NCBI GenBank assembly: GCA_034770075.1
Contig: CM068380.1
Span: forward strand, 35,231,765-35,295,764
Reading direction: 5' to 3'
DNA length: 64,000 nucleotides
DNA from: Aralia elata
Taxonomy: Eukaryota; Streptophyta; Magnoliopsida; Apiales; Araliaceae
This document shows, one piece after another, positions 1 through 11,292 of this stretch. The notes under the pieces were generated by a model that searched no databases, had not been told where the DNA came from, and saw nothing but the letters and a program-made list of their open reading frames with translations. Both the position numbers and the translations under genes were made by a program. How positions within the stretch are numbered: position 1 is the first letter of the stretch; every line of letters begins with the position of its first letter.

Positions 1-175
1 TAGGGTTTTAAGACTCTACGATCGGGGAATAAGTAATTTGTACATCGATCGTAGGGTGTTGGGACTCTACAATTTGTACATCGATCGTAGGGTGTTGGGA
101 CTCTACGACCGGAGAGTTAGTAATTTGTACATTGATTATGGGGTTTTGGGACTCCACGACTGGGAAATGAATAGT
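1..175. repeat. Short tandem repeat, degenerate
   Basis: About four degenerate copies of a unit built from 'GGACTCTACGA' and 'AATTTGTACATCGATCGTAG'. One copy lacks the middle block, so spacing is irregular. On the minus strand the repeat encodes the Val-Glu-Ser-Gln-His-Pro repeats of the degenerate ORF. Confidence 0.75.
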
Positions 176-1546
176 TGGACGAGAATGGTGCTCAACAATC
201 ATAATATGAGACTCTACGATCACTTCATCGCTAGAAGGAGGCTGATTGTTAAAGAATAAAGAATTGGATATGAATGTGACATTATTATATATACCTGAGG
301 GAGAAGAATCATAGCCTATTATCTTGGAGGTGAAGGAGAGGACCCTTGGGAAATTCTGAGCCACGAGCTTAAGATTTGGGAATCTGAAATAGTTCCATGT
401 AATAAAGCTCATGTCTCCATACGTTACTGCTCTCACTAATGACATTATGGGTAAGAAATAGAATAGTTGGTCACTATCGGAATCAAAGATAGTGATTCTT
501 CGGTCTATCTCTAAGTTTGAGTAGTAGTCGTAGAGATCCTCGCCCATGTATATAATGTGCATCTGCCCTGCCCCCGTCCCTATGAACTTGGAGGGGAGTC
601 TTTGAGAGGATTCTGGTTACTGCTCGCCTATGAGCACTATGCGCGTCCGCCTTGCCCCTATCCTTACGAATTTTGAGGGGCCTCTTTGGGAAGTTTCTGG
701 TTGCTCCCCCTCAGATGATGGATCTTTAAGCTTGATGACAGGTGGGCTTGCTTCTCTTCCGATGTCTTGAACAACGGATTCAATGATCATTGTAAGGGGT
801 CAAAGAATCATTAAAAGAGCTGGCTAAAGGTCCTGTGCCTCCCCCTTAGAAATAGCTTGAGGTGATGGGGCCACTTCTGGGTCATCTTTATTAGCTTCTT
901 CTTCTTCTTGGACTCAGGTTTGGATACCTTCACAACCATCTCTTCAACATCTTCTTATTGTCGCTCTGGCATGTCAGCCATCATAACCGTCTCATCATAT
1001 ACAATAGGCTCGGGCTCAACGGTCATCCCAGCCATCACTTCATCATCTCTTAGCTCTGGCTCTAAGGTCGTCCCAACCATCACTGCATCAACTGCTGCTA
1101 CCTCTAGCTCTACGATCGGAGAGCTAGGAGGCTCTACGATCTGCTTAGTAGACATAGAATCTTTAACTTTTACAAGTCTGTCGGACTTGGCTATTTTGGC
1201 TGATCTACCTTTCTTTATTTATTTTTTATCCCATTCAGCTAGGGACAGACCTTCCTTGGCAGCAGTTTCAGTGTCTTGTCAATTAAGTTCTTCGATGATC
1301 TCTTCAGCTTCTTCTCTGATGGATTTGGGAGGAGGCTTCACTGTAGTCTTTCTTAATCGCTTATCTTTCCATCCCTTCTGCTTCACCAATTGAGAGAGAG
1401 ACACTGACTTCTTCTCTTTTTCCCTCGTCTTAGGAACTTGTTGCTTGTCCTGAGAGTCCCTAGGAACCTCCTCTAAGTCATCTGAATCAAAAAATTGATT
1501 CTCACTAGCTTTTGTTTTCCCCCTCAAATCTCTAGCCTTTGTCTTC
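1..1546 (-). pseudogene. Degenerate minus-strand coding region of unknown family, cut by gypsy-1
   Basis: I do not recognise the product. On the minus strand, open stretches at about 1546-1279, 1155-955 and 562-8 are separated by stops. The first (upstream on this strand) is rich in Lys, Glu and Arg, the second is acidic with repeated Glu-Pro-Glu motifs, and the third holds a hydrophobic block followed by short Val-Glu-Ser-Gln repeats at its C-terminal end. A duplicated stretch of about 80 bp lies around 555-712 and encodes two similar peptides. The reading frame runs straight into the gypsy-1 LTR at 1547, so the gene was probably interrupted there. The plus-strand Ser/Thr-rich frame at 908-1393 is a shadow. 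It could be an antisense extra ORF of another Tat-type element; that is inference only. Confidence 0.4.
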
Positions 1547-1800
1547 TGTAAACACCCGAAATTTTGCATATATTTTCTAAGCCTGGCAGGAGGGCAAAAG
1601 AGTCATTTTAGCCAGAGGATGAGACATCCAAACATAGGATTTTAGGGCTCAGATCAAAGTATAAAAAGTCATCATTGCGACTGCTGAGTGACAAACTACT
1701 CAAGGCATGACGTTTGATTGATTGGCATCGACGAGAAGATCTATTTCTGTATTTTGCTCTATCTTCCCGAATCTACAATTGGCCGAACCTTATGTCATTA

Positions 1801-1880
1801 TGTATCTCTCGAAAAGAGCTTTCCGTAATGGTATGGCACGTCTCTCAACTCTTCCCGAATTGAAAGTTATGGACGTTTTA
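1801..1880 (+). other. Weak copy of the shared non-coding LTR module
   Basis: The stretch contains a GAAAAGAGCTTTCCG part, then about 35 bases later CCCGAATTGAAAGTTATGG and CGTTTT. This order matches the module seen twice in the Athila-like LTR (62433-62519, 62609-62695) and once in L5 (56903-56979). Similarity is by eye and partial. Confidence 0.45.
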
Positions 1881-1980
1881 GCTAACAAGACGAAAAGCTA
1901 ACTGCACGACACGAAAATCGAAGCAGGTGGGCCCCACCAAGGCCAACCCCAGATGCAACTGTAGCTGCCCAGGGAAAGCC

Positions 1981-1988
1981 TATATATA
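1981..1988 (+). promoter_or_regulatory. Putative TATA box of gypsy-1 LTR
   Basis: TATATATA follows a GC-richer stretch and sits about 435 bp into the LTR, a plausible U3 core-promoter position. No transcript data; position inferred from sequence only. Confidence 0.45.
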
Positions 1989-3390
1989 GATGATTTCGGC
2001 AGATTTTTGAGGGGGGCAATTTTAGAGTGAGAAAGTGAAGAATTCTAGATAGATGGGGTCGGGAATTAGCGTAGATTTACTAGATTTTCTCAAACTCTGT
2101 ATTAGATGAGCTAGATCTATGCACATTCAAGCTTAAGGAAGTATCAAATCTCACTCCCCAAGGTGAAAGATTCAATCTTTGTCATAAATTCAACGTAGAT
2201 CTACTAGATCTCTTGCGTTTTGTCAATTGTTATGCTTAAAGTTCGTTTATTTTTCGATTAATGTATCTTTTTATCGATTTTCCCTTGATTTAAATCGTTT
2301 TACCGATTGTTTTGTTTTGAAATTATTGAAGTTCAAATATTTTCACTAGATCCATCCTAGATCTAGCTTGAATCTAGCTCATTGATGGTTTTAAAGTTCA
2401 AAGCTTTAACCTTTATGCTAGATTCGGCTTAGATCTAGTGTGGATTTAGTCATTTTTAATGTTTTAAGTCTATTTTATTTATCTCGTACAATCCTAGATC
2501 TATATCTAATGGTGAGGGAGTCTCACCTACCCGCCGTCAAAGGATTCTAACAATTGAATCACCCGATAGCCAGTTTAGGATATATTTCTCGATTTAAGTC
2601 CCGATTATGTCATTGAATAGATCTAGGGATTCTTAGATCCACGGGTCTACTCCCCCAAATCTAAGTCCCGTTAATGGATCTCATCAATACATATAGTCCC
2701 TCACGATATTGGCTTCGGTTGTATGATCTACGAGATAGGGCTTACGGGAGCCCTTTCCTAGATCTTCATTTTAGCTTCATTTCGATATTATCTATCAATG
2801 AGAGCCTAGGAATATGAGGGTCGAGATCCTCAAATTGGATCTTGACCAAATTCCCACGATGGACATGGTTACTCGGATGTAATATTAAAAATGCAATCTT
2901 GTTGTATATGTAATTTTGGGCCTTAAAACGGTATCGAGGGTTCCATCCTGAGAAAATCGGATTTAAGGCCCCGTAATAGTGAAAATTGCAATTGTGGGTG
3001 TTCGGGGCTATTGAGATGACTTTCATGCCCACGGATCGCCCCGACCCTATTTTGATGCTTAATTTCCCGTTTATCACGAAAAAACGATATCTAAACATAA
3101 CGACAAAGATTTTCTAAAATCAAACTCAAATCGCTCAGGTTAGTAAGACAACCTTAAGTTAAAATTGAACGTAACAAAGAGTTTCGAGTCCTATTTGGCG
3201 AAGAGTTTGAAAACCAAGTTTTCCAAAACGTCACCCAAAAACGGTTTCTATCAAAATCATAATATAAAACGAATCTTTTCTGTAAATCAAATCCCTCGTG
3301 CATAGGTTCAAAGAAGCTTTAAGTTACTTTCGAAATAACGCACTTCTCACTATTTCGATCCAAAGCTAGATGGCGATTTCCTTCAAAATC

Positions 3391-3418
3391 ACACACATAC
3401 ATACACATACATACTTCA
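3391..3418. repeat. (CATA)n/(CA)n microsatellite in gypsy-1 LTR
   Basis: Alternating ACACAC and ATACATAC units. The same LTR position in gypsy-2 carries a longer (CA)n tract at 38370-38404 and 46911-46947. Confidence 0.7.
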
Positions 3419-3794
3419 CACTTAGGAAAATATCAAGATGCGGTAACCGTGTTTTCACGGAAGTCGGGGGGTGCCTAACACCTTACCCTCGCTTAAGCAA
3501 GCCCCCAAACTTTATGAATCTCGGTTTCAAGACCAATTTTATGGAGTCACATATTGGGCCATATTGCGAAAAAATCTAAAAATCCGGATAAGTTGGTACA
3601 TCCATTTAAATCTTTACCAACTAGCGGCTTTGTCTAATTGGCCCATCATTAAAATCAACCTTTCAAAACCCCGTCGACATTTATGTCGGTATTTTTCCTA
3701 AAACTCACCCTTTAAGCGAAATAAATAACCCGAAATCTTAAAAAGGGTATAAATAACAAAAAAAGAAAATTTTTAAATTCCCGGCGTCGACAGC

Positions 3795-3812
3795 TGGCAA
3801 CTCTACTGGGGA
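3795..3812 (+). other. Primer binding site of gypsy-1
   Basis: TGGCAACTCTACTGGGGA lies two bases after the LTR end. Gypsy-2 has TGGCGACTCCGCTGGGGA at the same place. The form is typical of Tat/Ogre-type elements; I do not assign the tRNA with certainty. Confidence 0.8.
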
Positions 3813-4474
3813 TGTTAGAGGGCTTAAGCTGCGGCCAAATCTTGTTGTTTTCCTTTCTTATCTGTGTGTGGTGTGATTCGAATGTATGTATGATGAATAC
3901 CTTATATTCTCAAATATTTTATCATTTCCAAATGTCATCATATATGTGCAGTGAGGCACAATGAATGTATACGAATGTATATTGTGTGATTCCTCCTCCA
4001 GGAGGCGAACCCATCAGTTGTTAATTATTGGACTCAAGGGGGCATTCCCCCGCGAGGCCCAGGAAAGGCACCACTCAGATCCGCTCCAATTGAAAGATCG
4101 GATTTATTCCCATCGAGTAGATTGTGAAGATCTGGGGACCTTCATGCTGAAAAGCCCGCGAGAGTAATCCTAGGGTGGGTCAGTGTTAGATAAACCCAAT
4201 ATTACGGGAAGTCTCTTCATGCCCTGTTACTCCTTATAAATATGTAAAATATCATCCGCATTTGATTTAATTACCCTGCATCTTTTTATCCTGTAAGCAA
4301 AAACCTACTAACCATTTGGTTTACAGGAAAAGATTAAAAAACCTTAAAACAAACCTTGCATCAACATGCATCTGCATTTCTCGATTTTTAAAACTAAACT
4401 ACGTCCTATTTTATTTGTAGATTGGTCCAAGAACCCGGCTTCGAGCTCATAAGGTCCGAACACCACCTATCAAA
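3813..4474 (+). other. Gypsy-1 leader (non-coding)
   Basis: The 660-bp leader between the primer binding site and gag has many stops. The block at about 3985-4240 (GGCGAACC..., CTCTTCATGCCC) is clearly homologous to the gypsy-2 leader at 39010-39230, so the leader is conserved between the two families. Confidence 0.7.
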
Positions 4475-4735
4475 ATGGCCAAAAGTTCCACACCAGACTC
4501 CATTCCTGTCTCTCGGGAAGAGTTTGAGAGCTTTAAAAAGCAGATAGCCGAGATAACCAGTCTATTGAAAGAACAATACAAAGCAACCAAAGATCAGCCC
4601 GAATCCTCGGGTCTAGGAGGCAATCAAACCCATGGCACGCAAATTCAGGCCCCTGTGTTCCAATTTGGTAGTAAGAATACCAAATGTGATGCCCCGAAAA
4701 TTCACCTGCTAGCTTCTTTTGGCCAGGTCAGACTT
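4475..4735 (+). pseudogene. Gypsy-1 gag, N-terminal part
   Basis: The ATG at 4475 opens a frame with a Lys/Glu-rich, coiled-coil-like N-terminus (SREEFESFKKQIAEITSLLK), as usual for Tat-type gag. The frame remains gag-like to about residue 85 and then runs into the non-coding L1 insertion, ending at a spurious stop at 4769-4771. The gag coding sequence resumes after L1 near 11293. Gag forms the virus-like particle of the element. The exact break is uncertain by about 20 bp because the left end of L1 is not sharply defined. Confidence 0.75.
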
Positions 4736-6015
4736 TGTGCTCACGTGTACAACCTTTACATAATGCTATAGAAATTTTAACTTCTAATAATTAGAGTATA
4801 ATGCGGAAAAGTGATAATATTATAATATCATTCTTTCGTGTTACATCATTCCTAGGTTACTTGTTCTTATTACAAATAAGTCCTAAAAGACTTAAAAATA
4901 AATCTCCATTTATCTATCCGAGACTTGCAGTATTAGCAACCAGTCAGTTCCTAGGAAAGAGGGGCTTTCCGTTAAAACGACGCGCAATTAGATGACCTAA
5001 CCCCTTTCCTCGTCAGAACTTTCTAGACATCGCCAATAATGTTAATCTAACATAGTTAAATGACTTCAACATATACGAACTTAAATATAAAGTACACAAT
5101 ACATTTTCATTTCTAATACATCAAAAGAAGACACCAATAATTATATCTTTCTTGACCTAACTACTCTTCTTTAACTTTCTCTTTTACTGTCAGACTCCTC
5201 TGGTAATACTTCCTTAGCTGCAAATAGAAATTATTTGCAAGAGTGAGCATAAAATAGCCCAGCAAGTTTAGAAATATAAACACAATGTGTTCTAATTTGA
5301 AGGAATAAGAGTTCAACGATTTTGCCTAACTGAGGGTTGATATCCTCTATTAATTCGTATCAACCATTTCTGTAAGTCATAAAAACTTAAAAATATATTT
5401 GGTTTGGATATTTTGAAGGGGATCAGCCTTCCTCAATATCCTAGGTGTATACATATCATCCTACTCATGCAAACAGCACGTTATGTCGAGATTTACTAGA
5501 CATATATATATGACCCTCAAGGGGTAATGACCCTCAAAGGGGTAATTCATCTCAGTTCTGGAAGTCTTACCAAAACAATTTGGTTCGACACAACAACTCA
5601 TGCTTTCACTAAGCAACAACAATTCCATATAAATAACAGTTCATTTCTTAAGTTATGTTGAATCAAGAAGCAATAACTTCACAATAACTGATAACACATT
5701 TGTCTGTAATTTGAATCCATAACGAAAGAGAAAGAAGTTTAAAAGAACTTGCATAACGTAGAAACCTTGTTCAATATCAAATTAAACAAGAGATAGAAAA
5801 CTTGCTCAAACATAACTTGAGTAAGGTTAGAAAAATTTGCACACAATAATAATTGTACAAGGTTAGAAAACTTGCACAACTATAAGAATATAATTGGGTT
5901 AGAGAACTTGCCTCGTATATCTTTTACAGATAAATATAACGGTCTAAATCCTACACGATTATAAGTTCATGTAGACTAATTAAGCATTTAATGATTACAT
6001 CTTTTAAGTTTTATT

Positions 6016-6455
6016 TCAGGTATTATAATCGCTTATAAATAAGACTCCTTCTACTATACATGAAATAATTTCAGCATTATAACTACTTATAAAATGAATA
6101 TTTTTCAACTATATTTAAAATAAATTGAGCATTATAACTGCTTGTAAAATGAATATTCGTTTACTATGTTTGAAATAAATCGAGCATTATAACTGCTTAT
6201 AAAATGAATATTCGACTATTATATTTGAGATAATTTTAACATTATAACTGCTTATAAAATGAATATTTTTACTAAATATTTGAAGAAAATCGGACATAGT
6301 AACTGCTTATAAAAGTATATTTTCTAATATATAAGAGAAATAAATCAGATATTATAACTGCTTGTAAATAGGACTTTTGTACTATATACACAAAATAATT
6401 TGGGCATTATAACTGCTTATAAAAGTATATTTTTACTTAATATATAAAGAAGAAT
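6016..6455 (+). repeat. Tandem array, about eight units of 55-60 bp, in L1
   Basis: Each unit contains CATTATAACTGCTTATAAAA followed by an AT-rich spacer ending in AAATAAAT or AAATAATT. Units are diverged but keep the ATAACTGCTTAT core. No coding potential. Confidence 0.8.
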
Positions 6456-6777
6456 GAAAATAATAACCACTAGAGTAATACCTCTTGTAGTTACTAGCTT
6501 TACTTCCAATCGTGTAGTGCTTCGATACTTCGAAAGTAAGTTTTATCTCACAATATCTCTCAAAATATAAATATAGAGTATTTTTGCTCTTGAACTGCTC
6601 TTGAAAAATGGTAAGGAATGAATGAACTTAGCTTACTATTTATAGGAAAACATAGTTTTGCTAATTGCACGTTAGGGGCTCGACTTATTACACTTTAATA
6701 CCTGATAATTACACTTTAGTACCTAGCTTGGTCGGCTTATTACACTTTGATACCTAATTAATTACACTTTAGTACCT

Positions 6778-6850
6778 AGCATGTGACAGCGTGTGCCTAA
6801 CGTGTGCCTAGCATGTGCCAGTGTGTGCCAAGTACGTGCCAACGTGTGCC
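6778..6850. repeat. GTGTGCC-type simple repeat in L1
   Basis: Eight or so copies of a GTGTGCC(T/A)A-like unit in tandem. It is followed by repeats of GCGACAAAGC/GCACGACAAAGC to about 6930; the reverse complement of that block recurs in L2 at about 7300-7420. Confidence 0.65.
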
Positions 6851-7499
6851 AAGCGTAAGCGCGACAAAGCAGCTTGTCACCGTAAGTACGACAAAGCACT
6901 ATCAGTTTAAGCACGACAAAGCAACTTGTCAAAACAATTATACCAACAAGTTTATTGGTGAAAAATTTTATTTTTAAGCACGACGTTGTTCGCAAAAAAA
7001 TTTTATTTGACCTAAATTATCGTTTACATAATAAAATCTCAAAACACCTGTTTCGAAATATCATTTCGATCTTTATTAAGCACATATGTTACAAAATTCG
7101 AATCTCATTAGGGTTTAAGGTTTTAAACTTCTCGATACCTAGTTTTAGGTTATATGTTGTAATATTCCGAACCCTAATAAGATTTATAAATGTAAATTAT
7201 GTGTTTATTAAATAAAATTTCTTGTTCCGACTTTGTGTTATGTGATTGTATATTTTATTAAAGAATTAGGTCAAATAAAAATATTTTCGAAGCTGCTTAG
7301 TCGTGCTTACACAGACAAAATGATTTGTCGTGCTTTCGACGATTTCACCGAGAAGCGTCTCGGCAAATTATTTTTGTAAGCTGCTGTGTCGTGCTTGGAA
7401 ATGACGAAGTGATTTGGCATGCTTCAGGGTTAATATAATATTATATTAACTGATCAAAATCTAAATAAGTTAAATAAGGTTTAAAATGATAAATTGAAT

Positions 7500-7750
7500 T
7501 AGAAACCCTAATCAAAAAACCCTAATTGAGAAAGGTTGTCTGAATTGGTGAATCAAAACCCTAATTGTTACACAAGAATCTTAATTGATATAATTAGATT
7601 CTAAGTAATGAATCATAACATTAATTATGAATCATGGAAGTTAGATTAAAACCCTAATTGGAAGATTTAAACCCTAATCTATGAATTAGGAAACCATAAC
7701 CCTAATTTGAAAACCCTAAACCCTAATTATGAAACCCTAATTCTAATTAG
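7500..7750. repeat. Cluster of AAACCCTAAT motifs in L2
   Basis: About ten scattered AACCCTAA/AAACCCTAAT words at irregular spacing inside L2. They resemble the plant telo-box but do not form a head-to-tail telomeric array. Confidence 0.6.
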
Positions 7751-8339
7751 GCTATCTTAAACTATAACTTGTGAAATGTTAAACCTTAATTATGATATAT
7801 ATATATATACTTAATTAAGGCATTACTAAACATAATTAAACATCCTAAAGATGATTAACAAAAATCTAAGTTTAATTAGTAAGAAAATAAATCAAAATTA
7901 AAAGCTTAACCAATAAAAATTGAGCTAGGAGTGTGCAAGCTTATGCTCAACACACTCCAGCACAAGTAGGACTCTAGGATCAGATTGCAAGCAACACAAG
8001 TAACAAGGCTAGGATATTTATGGAGGCAAAATGTGAAAAAATGACCTAAAAACCCTAATATGCAACTTCTATAAATAGGACACCAAACTGATCATGTAAG
8101 CTACGAAATCTTGAAGCCTATACACTTATTTATCAATCCAAAACAAGCCTCTGCAATTGTAAGAACAGGATCAAAGATCAGAAATCAAAAGTAGTTCAAA
8201 AAGGTGCAAAAACCCTAATTTTATACTAGATCTTTAAAGCTTTGTTAGATGTTATGTTTAAATGTTTAAGGATATGTAATAACATGTTATTTAGTGATAT
8301 GGATTGGTTAAACAAGGATCCATATTATTTAAATGGTCA

Positions 8340-8980
8340 AAAATTATGAAAAATATGAACTGATTTTGGCAGCCCAGAATGGTCTGACAGGCTACTTTGT
8401 CAGACATTTTGATCGGCTTAAATTGGTCGTTTGATCTGTTTTAAAGTTTGTATGTGTAGTATGCTATATTGTTAACAATATCCAATTGGTAGAATAGTAA
8501 AAAAATATATAGGATGAAAGATATAAGCGGTCAAAACCTATTGACCGTTCACGGATGCTGAATTCTGGGCAACCTAGAAAATTCTAAGTACATCTGACAA
8601 CCGTCTGACAAGATTTGACCGGCTTTAATCTTGCTTATATGATGTTTATAAATGTTATTTCTTGGATTGAACATGTTCTCTGCCATGTATACTACAACCC
8701 TGAATCATTAAATCATATAAACAATAATTACCATATAAGTTATTAACGGTTAAACATGGTTGACCGACCATGACCAGGTTGTTTCTGGGCAACCCAGAAA
8801 CATCAAGAACAGCATGAACAGGCTAGTTTGACCATGATTTATCTAGCATCATATGATGTTGTATGACCTAAGCTAATACATGTCGTTATACTCTACCATG
8901 TTGGCTACAACAAGAAACAAAAATCAAAACAAAAACATTAACCAGCTAGATTTAATTTAAGGTCAAAAGTCCCAATTGGA
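8340..8980. repeat. Diverged ~200-bp tandem repeat in L2
   Basis: Three degenerate units, each with a TTCTGGGCAACC(T/C)AGAA-like block, a GGTCAAA/TGACCG block and an AATGTTAT/ATATGATGTT block. No coding potential. Confidence 0.5.
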
Positions 8981-9084
8981 CCATGACCGACTGTTCGTCA
9001 TGAAGAACACATTTAGCGACACTCTCATTCCTCATTCCCAGAAACCTAAAGTCCTATGCAGTCCATCGCTAAAGCCCTTTTGCG

Positions 9085-9840
9085 ACGGTTTTAAATAAAA
9101 ATTAATAAAAATAATTAAATAAATTATAAATAAATATTAAATAATTCATAATAATTAAATATTAAATATTAAAATTTTATTTTTAATTATATTTAATAAT
9201 TTTTAATATTCTGATATAATTTTTAATAATTATTTAATTTAATTTAATATTAAATTATTTAATAAATATATTAAATAAATGATTTAAAAATGATATTAAT
9301 GTATTTAAATTAGTTTAAATGATAATTAAATCATTTAAAAATATTACTAACTTTCCAAAATTATTATAAATAATAAATAAATTATTTTAAATAATATACT
9401 AAGTATTTGAAAATATTATAAATGATAATTAAATTATTTCAATATTAAATTAAGTTTTAAAAATTATTATAAATAATAATTACATCATTTAAATGATAAA
9501 ATAAATTCTAAAAATATTATTAATGATAAAATAAATTATTCAAATAATATTCTATATTTTTAAAAATATCATAAATGATAAATAAATTATTTAAATAATA
9601 ATTTAAATATCTAAAATTATTCTAAATGATAAATAAATCATTTAAATAACATATTATATGTTTTAAAAATATTCTAAATGATAATTAAATCATTTAAAAA
9701 TATTCCTAAGCTTGTAAAATTATTTAAAAATATTTCTAAGCTTATAAAAATTATTTAAAAATAATATTAAACTTCTAAAAGTGTTATAAATAAATATTAA
9801 ATTATCTAGACTAATAATTAAGCTTCCAAATGAAGTTTTA
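9085..9840. repeat. Extremely AT-rich low-complexity block in L2
   Basis: About 750 bp composed almost only of TAAATAAT/ATTTAAAT words, with weak repetition of 'AAATGATAATTAAATCATTT', a near-palindromic unit. I see no gene. Confidence 0.7.
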
Positions 9841-11292
9841 TTGAACAACCTATGTGTTTAGCTCTCTAAAGTCGCGACCAAGATACCAAATCAACATCAG
9901 ACCTTAACAAAACTTGTCTAGATTAACTTAATACATGTTATTATAAGTTCTAACACTTATTATTGATATACGTAGACTACGTACGTTGACAGATTATATT
10001 AAAATTTTGATAAACGAACTACGCTAAGGTAAGTCTTCTAACCTTGTTATATTTAAGCAAGTATTATACATCTTGCTATCAATTGTTACAAAGTTATTGC
10101 TTCTTATTCAGCATAACTTAAGAAATGAATCATTATTCATATATTGTTTATTCGAGCGTAAAATGTTGTGTCAAACCAAATTATTTTGGTACGACATCTT
10201 ATACTGAGAAATGGAACACCTTGATGTAAGGTGAACTGAAACACCTTGATATAAGGTGGTAAATATTGATTATATATTGACGCAAAATCGTAGGATGATA
10301 TGCATACTCCTAGGATATTGGTTAGGCTGATCCCCTACCAGATATCCGAAATCAAGCTTTTCTAAGTTATTGAAGACTGATAGAAATGATTTAAACACAT
10401 GGTTCATGTACAGAACCCTCAGTTATACATCTTTGACATCTTTCAACTCAAACACATTGTGTTTACATTTTCAAATAAATTTGTTGAGCATTTATAGCTC
10501 ATTCTTGCATACAACTTTCTTTGCAATTTTAGATGGTAATTCTGGAACTTCAAAGACGACCAAAGGGAAACGACCATGTTAATTAGTTTTACTTTATTTA
10601 AGTCTTTTAAAGGCTTTGTTGTAATAACTTAGTACTGAGAACGATGTAACTGAACTTAATGATATAAAATATATTATCATCCTTTATTATATCGAATGCG
10701 TTACACTTTGATCTTTAAATTGTTAGAATAATTGTACTAAGTTAGTACAGTATCCATACGAACTATACATCTGAATGAGGGTATTTAAATGATCTTGGGA
10801 GTTCTATAAGCTCTGGGGTTACACTTAATAAGCACCGGTAAGGTGCCATCTTTACCGGAATGTGCCCTTCAGTTCCAAGTACAAGCTTATCATTGATACT
10901 GTGAATGTCAAATAGATAGAGAATATTGATATAAAAGAGATATCCATAAGATATGAATCTATACATCCAAGTGAGGGTATCCAAACACAAATATCGTTCT
11001 GACGAGAACTATTATCTGTTATGGGATACTGTGGACCTTGGATAGATAGAAGTTATATATTATGGAATATTTATAGTTGAATAGTTTCACGTGAGCACCA
11101 AATCTGCTACAGGAAGTGTAGAGAATTTGGGGGTGTCACATATGTTATAATTATAAACGTATATGATCGTGTTTTCGAATCGTATTAGGTTTTCAAAGAT
11201 TACCTGGATGACTAAATTGTCCATTAGGTATTTCTAGAGTTTTCATTCTTAACCCAGTTAAGACAATATTTATAATTTTGATAATATTTCGG

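Larger units (their letters stand above)
1547..3792 (+). mobile_element. Gypsy-1 5' LTR
   Basis: It begins TGTAAACACCCG and ends GGCGTCGACA, two bases before the primer binding site. Start and end match the layout of the gypsy-2 LTRs (TGTAGACACCC ... GGCGTTGACA), and the segment near 3440-3500 is closely shared with gypsy-2, including a small hairpin around CCGTG/CACGG. Length is 2246 bp. The five bases before it (TCTTC) are the expected target duplication; the second copy is not in the window. Confidence 0.85.
7158..11140 (-). mobile_element. L2: non-coding LTR-like element, inverted, nested in L1
   Basis: On the minus strand it begins TGTGACACCCCCAAAT (ending at 11140) and ends CGGAATATTACA (7158), the L-family termini. 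TATGT is found on both sides (7153-7157 and 11141-11145), a clean 5-bp target duplication. The interior carries L-family landmarks in reverse (TGATCCCC near 10330, the GAGC/GCAA block near 10500). Length is 3983 bp with no retroviral domain, so a solo LTR of a long-LTR element is the best reading. Confidence 0.85.
4736..11292 (+). mobile_element. L1: non-coding LTR-like element in gypsy-1 gag (interrupted by L2)
   Basis: It separates two parts of gag. The right end (CGGGGTATTACA at 11281-11292) matches the ends of L2 (reverse) and L5 (CGGTCGTTACA). The interior shares landmarks with L3 and L5 in the same order: a GAGTGAGCA block near 5242, GGATCAGCC near 5420, and repeated 'GGTTAGAAAACTTGC'. 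The left end is probably truncated: it starts at TGTGCTCAC rather than TGTGACACCCCC, and no target duplication is visible. With L2 and one TATGT copy removed it is about 2.6 kb and has no retroviral domains. Most likely it is a solo LTR of a long-LTR family. Confidence 0.65.

Noticed and set aside
908..1393. 161-residue plus-strand Ser/Thr-rich ORF
   Set aside because: It overlaps the minus-strand degenerate coding region and has low-complexity composition; it is the shadow frame.
4801..4995. Small ORF in the left part of L1
   Set aside because: It lies within non-coding LTR-like sequence, with no similarity in the L3 or L5 counterparts.
7500..7750. Interstitial telomere array
   Set aside because: AAACCCTAA words are scattered with other sequence between them, not head to tail.
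4736..11292. L1/L2 as the arms of one inverted-repeat DNA transposon
   Set aside because: L2 has its own TATGT duplication inside L1, both have LTR-type TG...CA ends, and the arms differ in length.
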